A stretch of 9,738 nucleotides of DNA from CAYFHQ01 sp964342805 (GTDB taxonomy: Bacteria; Bacillota; Clostridia; Peptostreptococcales; Acidaminobacteraceae). The DNA lies in NCBI GenBank assembly GCA_964342805.1, contig CAYFHQ010000120.1, forward strand, positions 1 to 9,738. The letters are read 5' to 3'. This document shows, piece by piece, positions 1 to 6,258 of this stretch; within the stretch, counting starts at the first letter, position 1, and each line of letters starts with the position of its first letter. The notes below the pieces were generated by a model. It saw only the letters and a list, made by a program, of their open reading frames with translations. It did not search any database and was not told the DNA's origin. Position numbers and translations under genes: made by a program.

Positions 1-99
1 TGGTGGTGGTTGTCCTTCTTCCACATGGATGGCCAGGTATAACATGTGTTGAATGAGGTCCTGGTCTTGGTCTGTTAAGAGTCTAATGGGATATTTCAT
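1..99 (-). CDS. GNAT-family N-acetyltransferase, N-terminal fragment
   Basis: Only the first 33 codons are inside the window; the gene runs off the left edge. The visible protein begins MKYPIRLLTDQDQDLIQHML and continues with an A-I-H-V-E-E-G-Q-P-P-P stretch. That matches the opening of GNAT acetyltransferases, where a beta strand (I-R-x-x-T/A) and the D-x-D/L-I helix precede an 'ML-x-x-A-I-x-V-x-E-G-x-x-P-P' segment. GNAT enzymes transfer an acetyl group from acetyl-CoA to an amine; the substrate cannot be inferred here. The ATG at 99-97 overlaps the TGA (98-96) of the upstream gene as ATGA, implying translational coupling and one transcript. The acetyl-CoA motif (R/Q-x-x-G-x-G/A) would lie outside the window, so the assignment rests on the N-terminus alone. 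Confidence 0.6.
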   Translation of the reverse strand, partial: MKYPIRLLTDQDQDLIQHMLYLAIHVEEGQPPP

Positions 100-1112
100 C
101 GTCCGCTCCAGTTTGTAAAATACACTTGGTTATCATGGGTTCTAGCCCACACTCGTATGGAGAGTTCATCCCACTGGATGTCTTTCTTTGTGTCCTTAAA
201 ATAAACTGCTCCTGCAACAACCATACCCATTTGGCTTTTTTCTGATTCAGACAATCGTCCGTCTAAGAGGAATTTTTTTTCAAGCAAGTCGTCATTACGG
301 TAGACTTCAACAACGACATCCTTAAAGAGTTCTTGAAGTTCCTCTTCACGGGGATCGATCATATCTACTAGGTAGTTAACCCGTACGTCATTCCCAACGC
401 CAGCTTCACGGAAGGTGATATTGCCCCCTTCAAACATCTGATGGACGTAGGCAATGGGTTTGATTCCATAATTGTTATTGACGGCATGGAGGGTTTCTGA
501 CTCCTCCTTGTCATCCGTCTTAACCAAAACATTGGCTTCAATGTAATGGGCCTTGGGCAATTTCAATGTAGCTTCATAGATAAGCGGTGCAACTTGTGTC
601 ATGGGTGCACTGGTCCACCCTGGGTCCAGAGTGAAAGTGTCCAGCTGGAAGAGGTGGTCCAATTGGTCATTCTGTACAACGTATGTTGCAGTATTCTCGT
701 CATATGTAAAGTCTGAGCCCTTCACGTTGACCCGTTTAAAGATGTCAGGGCTGTCTAGATTAGGTTCCTTTTGTGTAACATCCGGCCTATAAAGAACGAA
801 GACCTCTTGGTCAGCTACACCCTCATTTAACTGAATGGTGACCTGAACGTCATGGCTCCCATCTAGCCCATTTTCCTGAATGACTTGGGCACTTTGTTCT
901 CTGATCAACCGGGTCCGAAGAAGCTGCTCTTCCTCTTGTTGCCTCAGGTAGCGGATACCATCGTTTAAGGAGTTGATCCGGTGGTTGGTATGGTCTAAGC
1001 GAGACGTCATTTGAGCCAGTTGTTCTTTGACCTGATACAGGTTTATCGTTTGGCCTATGAGGACTGCACAGATGACGATCCCCAGCAACACCTTTCCTTT
1101 GCTTTCTTTCAT
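96..1112 (-). CDS. membrane-anchored coiled-coil protein, unknown function
   Basis: This is a 338-residue protein I do not recognise. Residues 1-6 are polar and charged, residues 8-22 form one hydrophobic segment (an uncleaved signal anchor; no lipobox Cys in a good context), and residues 24-80 are rich in Q, L, E and R with heptad-like spacing, predicting a coiled coil. The remainder (about 85-338) has alternating hydrophobic and charged residues typical of beta-rich extracytoplasmic domains and ends in N-W-S-G-R. The likely topology is cytoplasmic N-terminus with coiled coil and C-terminal domain outside. I chose the ATG at 1112 because GGAGG lies 5 nt upstream; an upstream in-frame TTG is itself part of that Shine-Dalgarno. 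It has its own promoter, and its stop overlaps the start of a GNAT gene (ATGA), so the two are probably one operon. Function unknown. Confidence 0.8.
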   Translation of the reverse strand: MKESKGKVLLGIVICAVLIGQTINLYQVKEQLAQMTSRLDHTNHRINSLNDGIRYLRQQEEEQLLRTRLIREQSAQVIQENGLDGSHDVQVTIQLNEGVADQEVFVLYRPDVTQKEPNLDSPDIFKRVNVKGSDFTYDENTATYVVQNDQLDHLFQLDTFTLDPGWTSAPMTQVAPLIYEATLKLPKAHYIEANVLVKTDDKEESETLHAVNNNYGIKPIAYVHQMFEGGNITFREAGVGNDVRVNYLVDMIDPREEELQELFKDVVVEVYRNDDLLEKKFLLDGRLSESEKSQMGMVVAGAVYFKDTKKDIQWDELSIRVWARTHDNQVYFTNWSGR

Positions 1113-1195
1113 ATAAGCCTCCAATCGACGAGGGTTGATGGTTGTGCAACGTATGTATCACACAGCCACATCCCTCTCCATTTTCTGTCACAGTT

Positions 1196-1224
1196 ATTAT
1201 ACGATTTCCAAGGCCAAAACCCAA
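1196..1224 (-). promoter_or_regulatory. promoter of the coiled-coil protein gene
   Basis: Read on the minus strand: -35 TTGGGT (1224-1219), a 17-bp spacer, and a consensus -10 TATAAT (1201-1196). Transcription would start near 1189, giving a leader of about 75 nt before the ATG at 1112. The leader contains a possible 20-codon upstream reading frame (1171-1109). The promoter lies just downstream of the tdh terminator, as expected for an independent unit. Confidence 0.65.
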
Positions 1225-1257
1225 CGCCCCTCCCCTCTTTCACATAAAACTGTAATG

Positions 1258-1287
1258 AAAAAGCGAGGTCGCATGAAGCAACCTCGC
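1258..1287 (-). terminator. rho-independent terminator of tdh
   Basis: On the minus strand, GCGAGGTTGC and GCGACCTCGC (1287-1263) form a 10-bp stem with one G-T pair around the loop TTCAT, followed at once by five Ts (1262-1258). It begins 8 bases after the tdh stop codon. Confidence 0.88.
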
Positions 1288-1295
1288 CAATTGGA

Positions 1296-2333
1296 TTAAT
1301 CCCAGTTCAAAATAACTTTGCCAGACTGGCCACTGATCATGACCTCAAAGCCTTTTTCAAACTCTGTGTAGTGATAGTTATGCGTGATGACCGGAGAAAT
1401 ATCAAGGCCGGACTGTAGCATAGCCGTCATTTTGTACCATGTTTCGAACATTTCACGACCGTAAATTCCCTTAAGGAAAAGACCGTTAAATACAACCTTG
1501 TTCCAGTCCACCTGAGTGTCAGGAGCCTGGATACCCAGCATGGCAATCTTGCCACCGTGGAACATGTTGTCGATCATGTCACTGAAAGCAGACCCGTTAC
1601 CGGACATTTCTAGGCCAACATCGAAGCCTTCCTTCATGTTCAGTTCCTTCATAACGTCTGCTAGGTTTTCCTTCATTGGGTTGACAACGCGGTCAGCACC
1701 CAGCTCTTTAGCCAGGCCTAGACGGTAGTCATTAACGTCAGTTACCACAACGTGACGGGCACCTGCGTGCTTGGCAATGGCAGCTGCCATCATACCAATT
1801 GGACCTGCACCTGTGATCAGGACGTCTTCACCAAGAAGGTCAAAAGAAAGTGCCGTGTGTACTGCATTCCCCAGTGGGTCCATAATAGACAGAACGTCTA
1901 GGGGAATATTGGGGTCACACAACCACACGTTTTGCATAGGGATTGCTGCATACTCAGCAAAGATACCTGTACGGTTTACCCCTACGCCCATTGTATTTTT
2001 ACATAGGTGGCGACGGCCAGCTAGACAGTTACGGCAGTGGCCGCAAACAATATGTCCTTCACCGGAAACCAAGTCACCTACTTTAAAGTCTGTAACATCT
2101 GCACCCACTTCAACGATTTCACCAACGAACTCGTGGCCAACCGTCATGGGTACTGGGATTGTTGCTTGAGACCATTCGTCCCACTTATAAATATGTACGT
2201 CAGTACCACAGATTGCCGTCTTCTTCATTTTAATCAGTACGTCTTGTGGACCAACTTGAGGCACGTCTACCTGCTCTAGCCATAGGCCAGGCTCAGCGTG
2301 CTTTTTCACCAATGCATTCATTTTCTGTGCCAT
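1296..2333 (-). CDS. tdh: L-threonine 3-dehydrogenase
   Basis: A 345-residue zinc-dependent medium-chain dehydrogenase that oxidises L-threonine to 2-amino-3-ketobutyrate with NAD+, in the cytoplasm. It resembles E. coli Tdh (341 aa) along its whole length, including long shared blocks such as K-T-A-I-C-G-T-D-V-H-I-Y, C-G-H-C-R-N-C, D-P-x-G-N-A-V-H-T-A-L and the C-terminal S-G-Q-S-G-K-V-I-L. Catalytic zinc ligands are C42 and H67-E68; structural zinc cysteines are C97, C100, C103 and C111. The Rossmann motif G-A-G-P-I-G is at 175-180, with D199 positioned to select NAD+ over NADP+. The ATG at 2333 is chosen because GGGAGG lies just upstream; an in-frame start 28 codons earlier has no such site and lies beyond the promoter. 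No kbl (2-amino-3-ketobutyrate CoA ligase) is adjacent. Codons such as CGT, GGT and GCT seem more frequent than in neighbouring genes, hinting at higher expression. Confidence 0.96.
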   Translation of the reverse strand: MAQKMNALVKKHAEPGLWLEQVDVPQVGPQDVLIKMKKTAICGTDVHIYKWDEWSQATIPVPMTVGHEFVGEIVEVGADVTDFKVGDLVSGEGHIVCGHCRNCLAGRRHLCKNTMGVGVNRTGIFAEYAAIPMQNVWLCDPNIPLDVLSIMDPLGNAVHTALSFDLLGEDVLITGAGPIGMMAAAIAKHAGARHVVVTDVNDYRLGLAKELGADRVVNPMKENLADVMKELNMKEGFDVGLEMSGNGSAFSDMIDNMFHGGKIAMLGIQAPDTQVDWNKVVFNGLFLKGIYGREMFETWYKMTAMLQSGLDISPVITHNYHYTEFEKGFEVMISGQSGKVILNWD

Positions 2334-2351
2334 ACTGCACCTCCCGCATAT

Positions 2352-2379
2352 ATCATAACAAAGAACTGAGATTTGACAA
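2352..2379 (-). promoter_or_regulatory. tdh promoter
   Basis: On the minus strand: -35 TTGTCA (2379-2374), 16-bp spacer, -10 TATGAT (2357-2352). The predicted start, near 2345, leaves a very short leader that consists mostly of the GGGAGG ribosome binding site. The promoter sits in the 61 bp after the mocR-type gene; no terminator separates them, so read-through from the regulator gene is also possible. Confidence 0.65.
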
Positions 2380-2394
2380 ACGTTTTCTTGCAAA

Positions 2395-3888
2395 TTAAAA
2401 TATTGGATTTTGGACACCAGATTTCATGGTGTTTCGAACACTTTCGATCAATTTCGCCAGTCGTTCTACACCCACCATGACGTCCACTTCCTCCCCATAG
2501 GAGTAGCACAAACGGAGCTGGTTGTTACCCTTGGCACCCACATAACAATTGTGGCCCACAAGGAAAGAAATGTTTTCCTCGGTGATGGCCCTATAATAAA
2601 GAAGCTGGACGTCAAAGCCATGGGGCAGGGTCAACCAAAAGACCAGTCCCCCCTTGGGCAGGTCCCACTTCACATAGGCCGGCATGTGTTTCTTCATATG
2701 CTTGTGGACGGCGTCCCTGAGGGCCTTCAACTCATGTCGAAGCCAAATCAAATGCTGCTTGTCTTCCAGGGAGTCCAAATAAGGTGCCAACATCAACTGG
2801 TTCATCAGGGGAGCGCCAGAGTCTAGGTTGGCCTTCATGGACAGCAGGCGACTATGAATCCGTTCCCCAGACGTGATGGCCGACAAACGAATGGAGGGGC
2901 CATAGACCTTACTGAAACCAGACACATAAATGACCCGGTCGTCTTGATCAAGGTCCTTCAAGGACCGTTCAGGCTTCTCATAGGACAAGTCCCCCCAGGT
3001 GTCGTCCTCTACTATAAGGAAGTTAAACTCCTTGGCCAGGTCCAGGAGTTCCATGGAGGTCTCGTGGCTGTAGCTATAAGAAGTAGGATTTTGGAAGGTC
3101 GCCATGGTAAAGAAAAGCTTCACCGGGTACCTTTCGCAAATATCCAGGAGAAGGTCTGTTCGAACACCCCCTTGGACAATGGGCACGTCTACGATCACGG
3201 CCCCCCTGTTCTTAAAGACGTCGATGGCTCCAGGAAAGGTTGGAGACTCCACAACCACCACGTCCCCTGGCCCTATATAAGTCTGGGCAATCAAATTGAG
3301 GGCCAACTGGGTCCCTGTCGTAATGATGATTTGGTCCTCAGGGGCTTCAATCCCCCGGTCCAACATATAGGACTGGACCGCCTTGATTAAACGGGGGTCT
3401 CCCTCCACAGGCGGATACTGGCCCAGTTCATTTTCACGACCCACCAACCACTCCTGGAACTTGTCCAGGATCTTTCGGGTGGGTACAAACCGATGGTGGA
3501 GGGCTGCCAGGGTCAAGTTGATTCCCGTTTGGTGGCGACTCATAAGGGTCCGCTGGACGTAACCGCTCCGCTGGACATAGTCCTCGATGGTGTCCTGCCA
3601 TTCTGAACCCTCTATACGGTCCCCCTGGTCCTCCATTGTCACCGTATGTTTTTTTTTCTTCACAAAGGTGCCCTTGCCATGGATTTTTTCCACTAGCCCC
3701 GCTGCTTCCAAGGTCTCGTAGGCCTTTACCACAGTCATGGGGCTTACTTGGATGGTCGCCGCCATCTTACGAACCGAGGGCAACCGTTGGCCCGCCTTGA
3801 GTATGCTGGTTTCTATACGGCTTTGAAGTTCCGAAACAATCTGGTCCTTGATCCCAATTGCACTCTCTCGATCGATGGTTAATTTCAT
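2395..3888 (-). CDS. MocR-family transcriptional regulator (GntR wHTH fused to PLP aminotransferase-like domain)
   Basis: A 497-residue protein, the usual length for MocR/GabR/PdxR regulators. Residues about 1-77 are a GntR winged helix (L-P-S-V-R-K-M-A at 36-43, S-P-M-T-V-V-K-A-Y at 49-57, G-K-G-T-F-V at 71-76). A charged linker (78-105) leads to a fold-type I aminotransferase-like domain with G-Q-Y-P-P-V-E-G-D-P at 156-165, N267-P268, D295, the Schiff-base lysine K327 in S-G-F-S-K, and R459 in L-R-L-C-Y, which should bind a carboxylate. The PLP O3' tyrosine position (D-x-x-Y) appears to hold Trp (W298). The ATG at 3888 follows GGAGGGG; a more distal in-frame start lacks a site. It is divergent from a YczE-like membrane protein; B. 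subtilis ycxD and yczE are a comparable MocR/YczE association. I infer that it controls that neighbour, and perhaps itself, in response to PLP or an amino compound. Confidence 0.93.
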   Translation of the reverse strand: MKLTIDRESAIGIKDQIVSELQSRIETSILKAGQRLPSVRKMAATIQVSPMTVVKAYETLEAAGLVEKIHGKGTFVKKKKHTVTMEDQGDRIEGSEWQDTIEDYVQRSGYVQRTLMSRHQTGINLTLAALHHRFVPTRKILDKFQEWLVGRENELGQYPPVEGDPRLIKAVQSYMLDRGIEAPEDQIIITTGTQLALNLIAQTYIGPGDVVVVESPTFPGAIDVFKNRGAVIVDVPIVQGGVRTDLLLDICERYPVKLFFTMATFQNPTSYSYSHETSMELLDLAKEFNFLIVEDDTWGDLSYEKPERSLKDLDQDDRVIYVSGFSKVYGPSIRLSAITSGERIHSRLLSMKANLDSGAPLMNQLMLAPYLDSLEDKQHLIWLRHELKALRDAVHKHMKKHMPAYVKWDLPKGGLVFWLTLPHGFDVQLLYYRAITEENISFLVGHNCYVGAKGNNQLRLCYSYGEEVDVMVGVERLAKLIESVRNTMKSGVQNPIF

Positions 3889-3923
3889 GGGCACCCCTCC
3901 AACTGTTATAGTCTGTTGTCTAC

Positions 3924-3932
3924 AGTATAGCA
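3924..3932 (-). promoter_or_regulatory. candidate extended -10 promoter of the mocR-type gene
   Basis: On the minus strand TGCTATACT (3932-3924) is an extended -10 (TGn followed by TATACT). No strong -35 lies 16-18 bp upstream, which is tolerable with a TGn extension. The predicted leader is about 30 nt. Confidence 0.5.
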
Positions 3933-3967
3933 TAAGTGTTCTAGTGTTTCGCCTTTCAAGTGGATAA

Positions 3968-4000
3968 CTGTTCTATTCACTTTTTGACTGTACTATTGAC
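3968..4000. promoter_or_regulatory. candidate MocR operator: 13-bp direct repeat, 20-bp period
   Basis: CTGTTCTATTCAC (3968-3980) and CTGTACTATTGAC (3988-4000) match at 11 of 13 positions and start exactly 20 bp apart, about two helical turns, so both copies face the same side of the DNA. Looser relatives, CTGTTATAGTC (3903-3913) and GTGTTCTAGTG (3936-3946), lie nearer the regulator gene. MocR regulators such as GabR and PdxR are known to bind direct repeats in divergent promoter regions. The second copy overlaps the -35 and spacer of the yczE-like promoter. Binding is inferred. Confidence 0.55.
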
Positions 4001-4013
4001 TAGGTCCTATACT
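3984..4013 (+). promoter_or_regulatory. promoter of the yczE-like gene
   Basis: -35 TTGACT (3984-3989), 18-bp spacer, -10 TATACT (4008-4013). Transcription would begin near 4020, giving a leader of about 25 nt that carries the AGGAGG site (4034-4039). A second TTGACT at 3996-4001 is too close to this -10 to serve as its -35. Confidence 0.65.
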
Positions 4014-4044
4014 GGTGGTACACAAAGCATTCAAGGAGGCATTT

Positions 4045-4674
4045 ATGACATTTAAACAAGTCTTCCGACTCACTGTCGGTATCATACTTTTTTCCATCGG
4101 AATCGTCTGCACGGTCCAGGCCAACCTGGGTGTGGCCCCCTGGGACACCCTCCACCAAGGTCTCAGTAAACATAGTGGCCTTACCTTTGGCCAAGTCAGC
4201 ATTTTTGTAGGCCTTTCGATTGTAGCCATTAACATTCTTTTAAAGGAACTGGTGGGACTGGGCACCGTAGTCAACATCGTTCTCATAGGACTCATTGTCG
4301 ATGCGCTTTTTACCACAGGCATTATTCCGGAGATGACGACTTTCCTTGGCGGACTTGTCATGCTGGTCATCGGCATGTTTATCCTGGCCTTGGGGAGCTA
4401 TTACTATATCGGTGCAGGACTGGGGACCGGACCACGGGACGGCCTTATGGTCGCTCTGGTCAAGAAAACAGGTAAACCCGTCGGCCTTATCCGCGGAGCC
4501 ATTGAAGGCGCCGTTCTTATACTGGGTTACCTCCTGGGTGGCTCCATTGGCATTGGTACCTTGATTTTAGCCTTGGGTATCGGCCCCATTGTCCAGTGGG
4601 TCTTTGGCCTCCTCTCCTTTGACGTGGCTGCTGTTGAACACCAGGTGATCTTCCCTAGACAAAAGGCTGTTTAG
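4045..4674 (+). CDS. yczE: YczE/YitT-type integral membrane protein
   Basis: A 209-residue polytopic membrane protein. Hydrophobic segments lie at about 9-27, 50-66, 73-93, 101-121, 150-165 and 168-189. Two halves share a repeated motif: N-L-G-V-A-P-W-D-T-L (27-36) with a following T-F-G-Q, and G-L-G-T-G-P-R-D-G-L (125-134) with a following P-V-G-L. This L-G-x-x-P-x-D duplication is characteristic of the YczE/YitT-type families. The molecular function of YczE is not established; transport of a small molecule is often presumed. The ATG at 4045 is preceded by AGGAGG with 5 nt spacing; an ATG-like start 10 codons earlier has none. It is divergent from a MocR-type regulator, whose likely operator overlaps its promoter, so its expression is probably the main target of that regulator. 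It stands alone and is followed by a hairpin terminator. Confidence 0.88.
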   Translation: MTFKQVFRLTVGIILFSIGIVCTVQANLGVAPWDTLHQGLSKHSGLTFGQVSIFVGLSIVAINILLKELVGLGTVVNIVLIGLIVDALFTTGIIPEMTTFLGGLVMLVIGMFILALGSYYYIGAGLGTGPRDGLMVALVKKTGKPVGLIRGAIEGAVLILGYLLGGSIGIGTLILALGIGPIVQWVFGLLSFDVAAVEHQVIFPRQKAV

Positions 4675-4856
4675 CCTGGGATCAGACGATCGACAAAGTC
4701 AAAATGTAGAGGTTATGAATTGCCTTAGTTTAAGGCCCTAAAATGGTTAAGAACAAGCCTTACGAAGCCCATGAACATTCTTCTGGCCAAAGCCAACCAA
4801 GTGTCAGAAGGATTTTCCCCTTTGGGATATGCCAACAGAACTAAAAATCCCAAAAC
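4675..4856. other. non-coding spacer with small inverted repeats
   Basis: This spacer follows the yczE-like gene and precedes the large hairpin. I see no convincing gene: the open frames have no ribosome binding site. It holds a perfect 6-bp stem with a 3-nt loop (GCCTTA at 4722-4727, TAAGGC at 4731-4736) and CTTCTG/CAGAAG (4780-4785/4805-4810). None is followed by a T run. It may be an untranslated 3' region of the yczE transcript. Confidence 0.4.
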
Positions 4857-4922
4857 AAAACAACTCGCCTTCCTCCAAGGGTCGACCAGTCGATTCCCGG
4901 AACGAAAGCGAGTTGTTTTTTT
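4857..4922. terminator. bidirectional terminator with a long, branched-looking hairpin
   Basis: AAAACAACTCGC (4857-4868) pairs with GCGAGTTGTTTT (4908-4919). On the plus strand seven Ts follow the GC-rich stem (4916-4922), and on the minus strand TTTTGTTTT follows, so it can end both the yczE-like gene and the convergent gene at 4938. The 39-nt interior is not a simple loop: TTCC/GGAA (4870-4873/4899-4902), GGG/CCC (4879-4881/4896-4898) and TCGA/TCGA (4882-4885/4890-4893) can continue the hairpin to a CCAG tip, with bulges. Confidence 0.75.
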
Positions 4923-4937
4923 ATTGACTTTGTGCCT

Positions 4938-6161
4938 TTATTCAATATGTCCCCATTCTCTGAGGTCATTTTCCAACTTGATTCTTTGGTGGGCCAAGAC
5001 CTCAGTGAGGTCAGCGTCTAGGCTAAAGAATTCAATCGCCGCTTGATCGAAAAGTTCGAAAAAGAGGTCTTCTTCCCCGTCTATGTTCCAAAAAGTCATT
5101 AAGTCCGACAGGTCTGACAAGGCTGGCATGGTGTAGTAGTCTGCACCTGGTGGTCCCTCCAGGTAAAAGGTTCGGATCAAACCCCAAACCTTGGACCGGT
5201 CACCTAGGGACATGTTCGTCGTATAGAGTGGGTCATCCAGTGGCAGTAGGGCCACGGGCGTATCTACTAAAAGGGCATTTTCAATGGCCGGTATGTAGTC
5301 CATACCTCCCGTAAAGGGGGCCTGGTCTGTACGGCCAAACAGGTAGTCCAAGTTCATTGGGTTGCCAATAACCCGCTCCTCACGCATGGCCCGGTCGGGA
5401 TGGACCAGGTAGGGCTCATTGGAATACTTGGCAATGACGATTTCTATCCGCTGGTCAGGGGGCATGGTAAAGTCTCTCCCCTCCAGGTAGACCCTGTGGT
5501 GGTTGTGCTGGGCCAAGACCACTGCTATGGGCTTCATGGTGTCCTTGCGGAGGACCACATGGGTGGCCCCGTGGATGTCCAACTCGTGCCAGGCCATGAG
5601 GTCACCAATCAAGCGACTGGACCACTTCTTGACCAGGGAGGTGTTTTCCGGTAAACCACTATAGGGATAGGTGTAGGTGTATTTGAGAAACAAGAGGTCC
5701 AGGGTTTGGCTTTCCAAGTGGAGTTGGCTCTCATATATTCTGCCGTAAGCCTTGCCATTGGACCCGTTTGGGTCCTGGGTTAATAAGTGGTCATAAGGCA
5801 CTTGCAGGTCGATGTATTTATTGGGGTCATTCTTGTAGGTCACCAGCATGTCCCTGTCCACACTTGTGGAGAGTTCCTTGTCCACATAGCCAGACTCCAT
5901 GAGCTTGGCATTGGGGAGGATCTCGTTGTAAAAATCCATGGGAAAGTAAGAGCCTGACGCCAGATATATTTTAGGATTGTAGGTCCGGAGGAGTTCAGCC
6001 GTTTGGGACCCATTTTGGTCCCATGACTTCATGGTGTTGGAGGAAGCTTTTATGGCCTCAATGAAGCGGGACTCCCCTCTGGGTTGGTTGGTATAAATGG
6101 TCAATGCCAGGACGAGCACTAAGAACAAGACCATGACCACCACTAGGATTTTTTTGATCAT
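4938..6161 (-). CDS. membrane-anchored protein with a Vps62-like sequence pattern, function unknown
   Basis: A 407-residue protein with a lysine then a strong hydrophobic segment at 5-23, which is a signal anchor or signal peptide; the rest should lie outside the membrane. No family is recognised firmly. Two segments recall the Vps62/DUF946 pattern: N-P-K-I-Y-L-A-S-G-S-Y-F-P-M-D-F (62-77), resembling A-P-x-V-Y-L-H-x-x-E-K-Y-x-P-S, and Y-T-Y-P-Y-S (163-168) followed by W-H-E-L-D-I-H (191-197), V-V-L (202-204) and A-Q-H-N-H-H (217-222), resembling F-Y-P-Y-N, H-x-G-D-W-E, V-x-V and S-Q-H. The histidines at 192, 197, 201, 219, 221 and 222 could form a metal site. The C-terminal 120 residues are acidic and unrecognised. 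The ATG has AGGAGGT 4-5 nt upstream. It is probably monocistronic; a TATAAA -10 (6184-6179) with a poor -35 is the only promoter candidate. Confidence 0.75.
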   Translation of the reverse strand: MIKKILVVVMVLFLVLVLALTIYTNQPRGESRFIEAIKASSNTMKSWDQNGSQTAELLRTYNPKIYLASGSYFPMDFYNEILPNAKLMESGYVDKELSTSVDRDMLVTYKNDPNKYIDLQVPYDHLLTQDPNGSNGKAYGRIYESQLHLESQTLDLLFLKYTYTYPYSGLPENTSLVKKWSSRLIGDLMAWHELDIHGATHVVLRKDTMKPIAVVLAQHNHHRVYLEGRDFTMPPDQRIEIVIAKYSNEPYLVHPDRAMREERVIGNPMNLDYLFGRTDQAPFTGGMDYIPAIENALLVDTPVALLPLDDPLYTTNMSLGDRSKVWGLIRTFYLEGPPGADYYTMPALSDLSDLMTFWNIDGEEDLFFELFDQAAIEFFSLDADLTEVLAHQRIKLENDLREWGHIE

Positions 6162-6199
6162 AACTACCTCCTAGTGGATTTATACCATCTTCCGACCAG

Positions 6200-6240
6200 A
6201 AAAAAACCTCTCCAATGGAAAGTCCCTTTGGAGAGGTTTT
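6200..6240 (-). terminator. rho-independent terminator of the MATE transporter gene
   Basis: On the minus strand CCTCTCCAA (6236-6228) pairs with TTGGAGAGG (6215-6207), extended by four A-T pairs outside, and is followed by seven Ts (6206-6200). It lies 18 nt after the MATE stop codon, and separates that gene from the next minus-strand gene. Confidence 0.88.
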
Positions 6241-6258
6241 GCCTATTCTTGCGAAATC

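Noticed and set aside
2334..2394. Riboswitch or attenuator upstream of tdh
   Set aside because: The predicted leader is only about 12 nt, too short for any such element.
2334..2417. Longer tdh start giving a 28-residue N-terminal extension
   Set aside because: The extension has no ribosome binding site, lies across the tdh promoter and overlaps the regulator gene; the ATG at 2333 has GGGAGG and matches the Tdh family length.
2854..3390. 178-codon plus-strand frame opposite the mocR-type gene, and several similar long antisense frames
   Set aside because: These are shadows of the real minus-strand genes: no ribosome binding sites, no recognisable domains, and low-quality composition.
3996..4001. 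Second TTGACT as the -35 of the yczE-like promoter
   Set aside because: It is only 6 bp from the TATACT -10; the TTGACT at 3984 has an acceptable 18-bp spacer.
4771..5046. Open frame of 91 codons on the plus strand spanning the hairpin and the end of the Vps62-like gene
   Set aside because: It has no ribosome binding site, crosses a clear terminator, and runs antisense into a well supported gene; composition is not protein-like.
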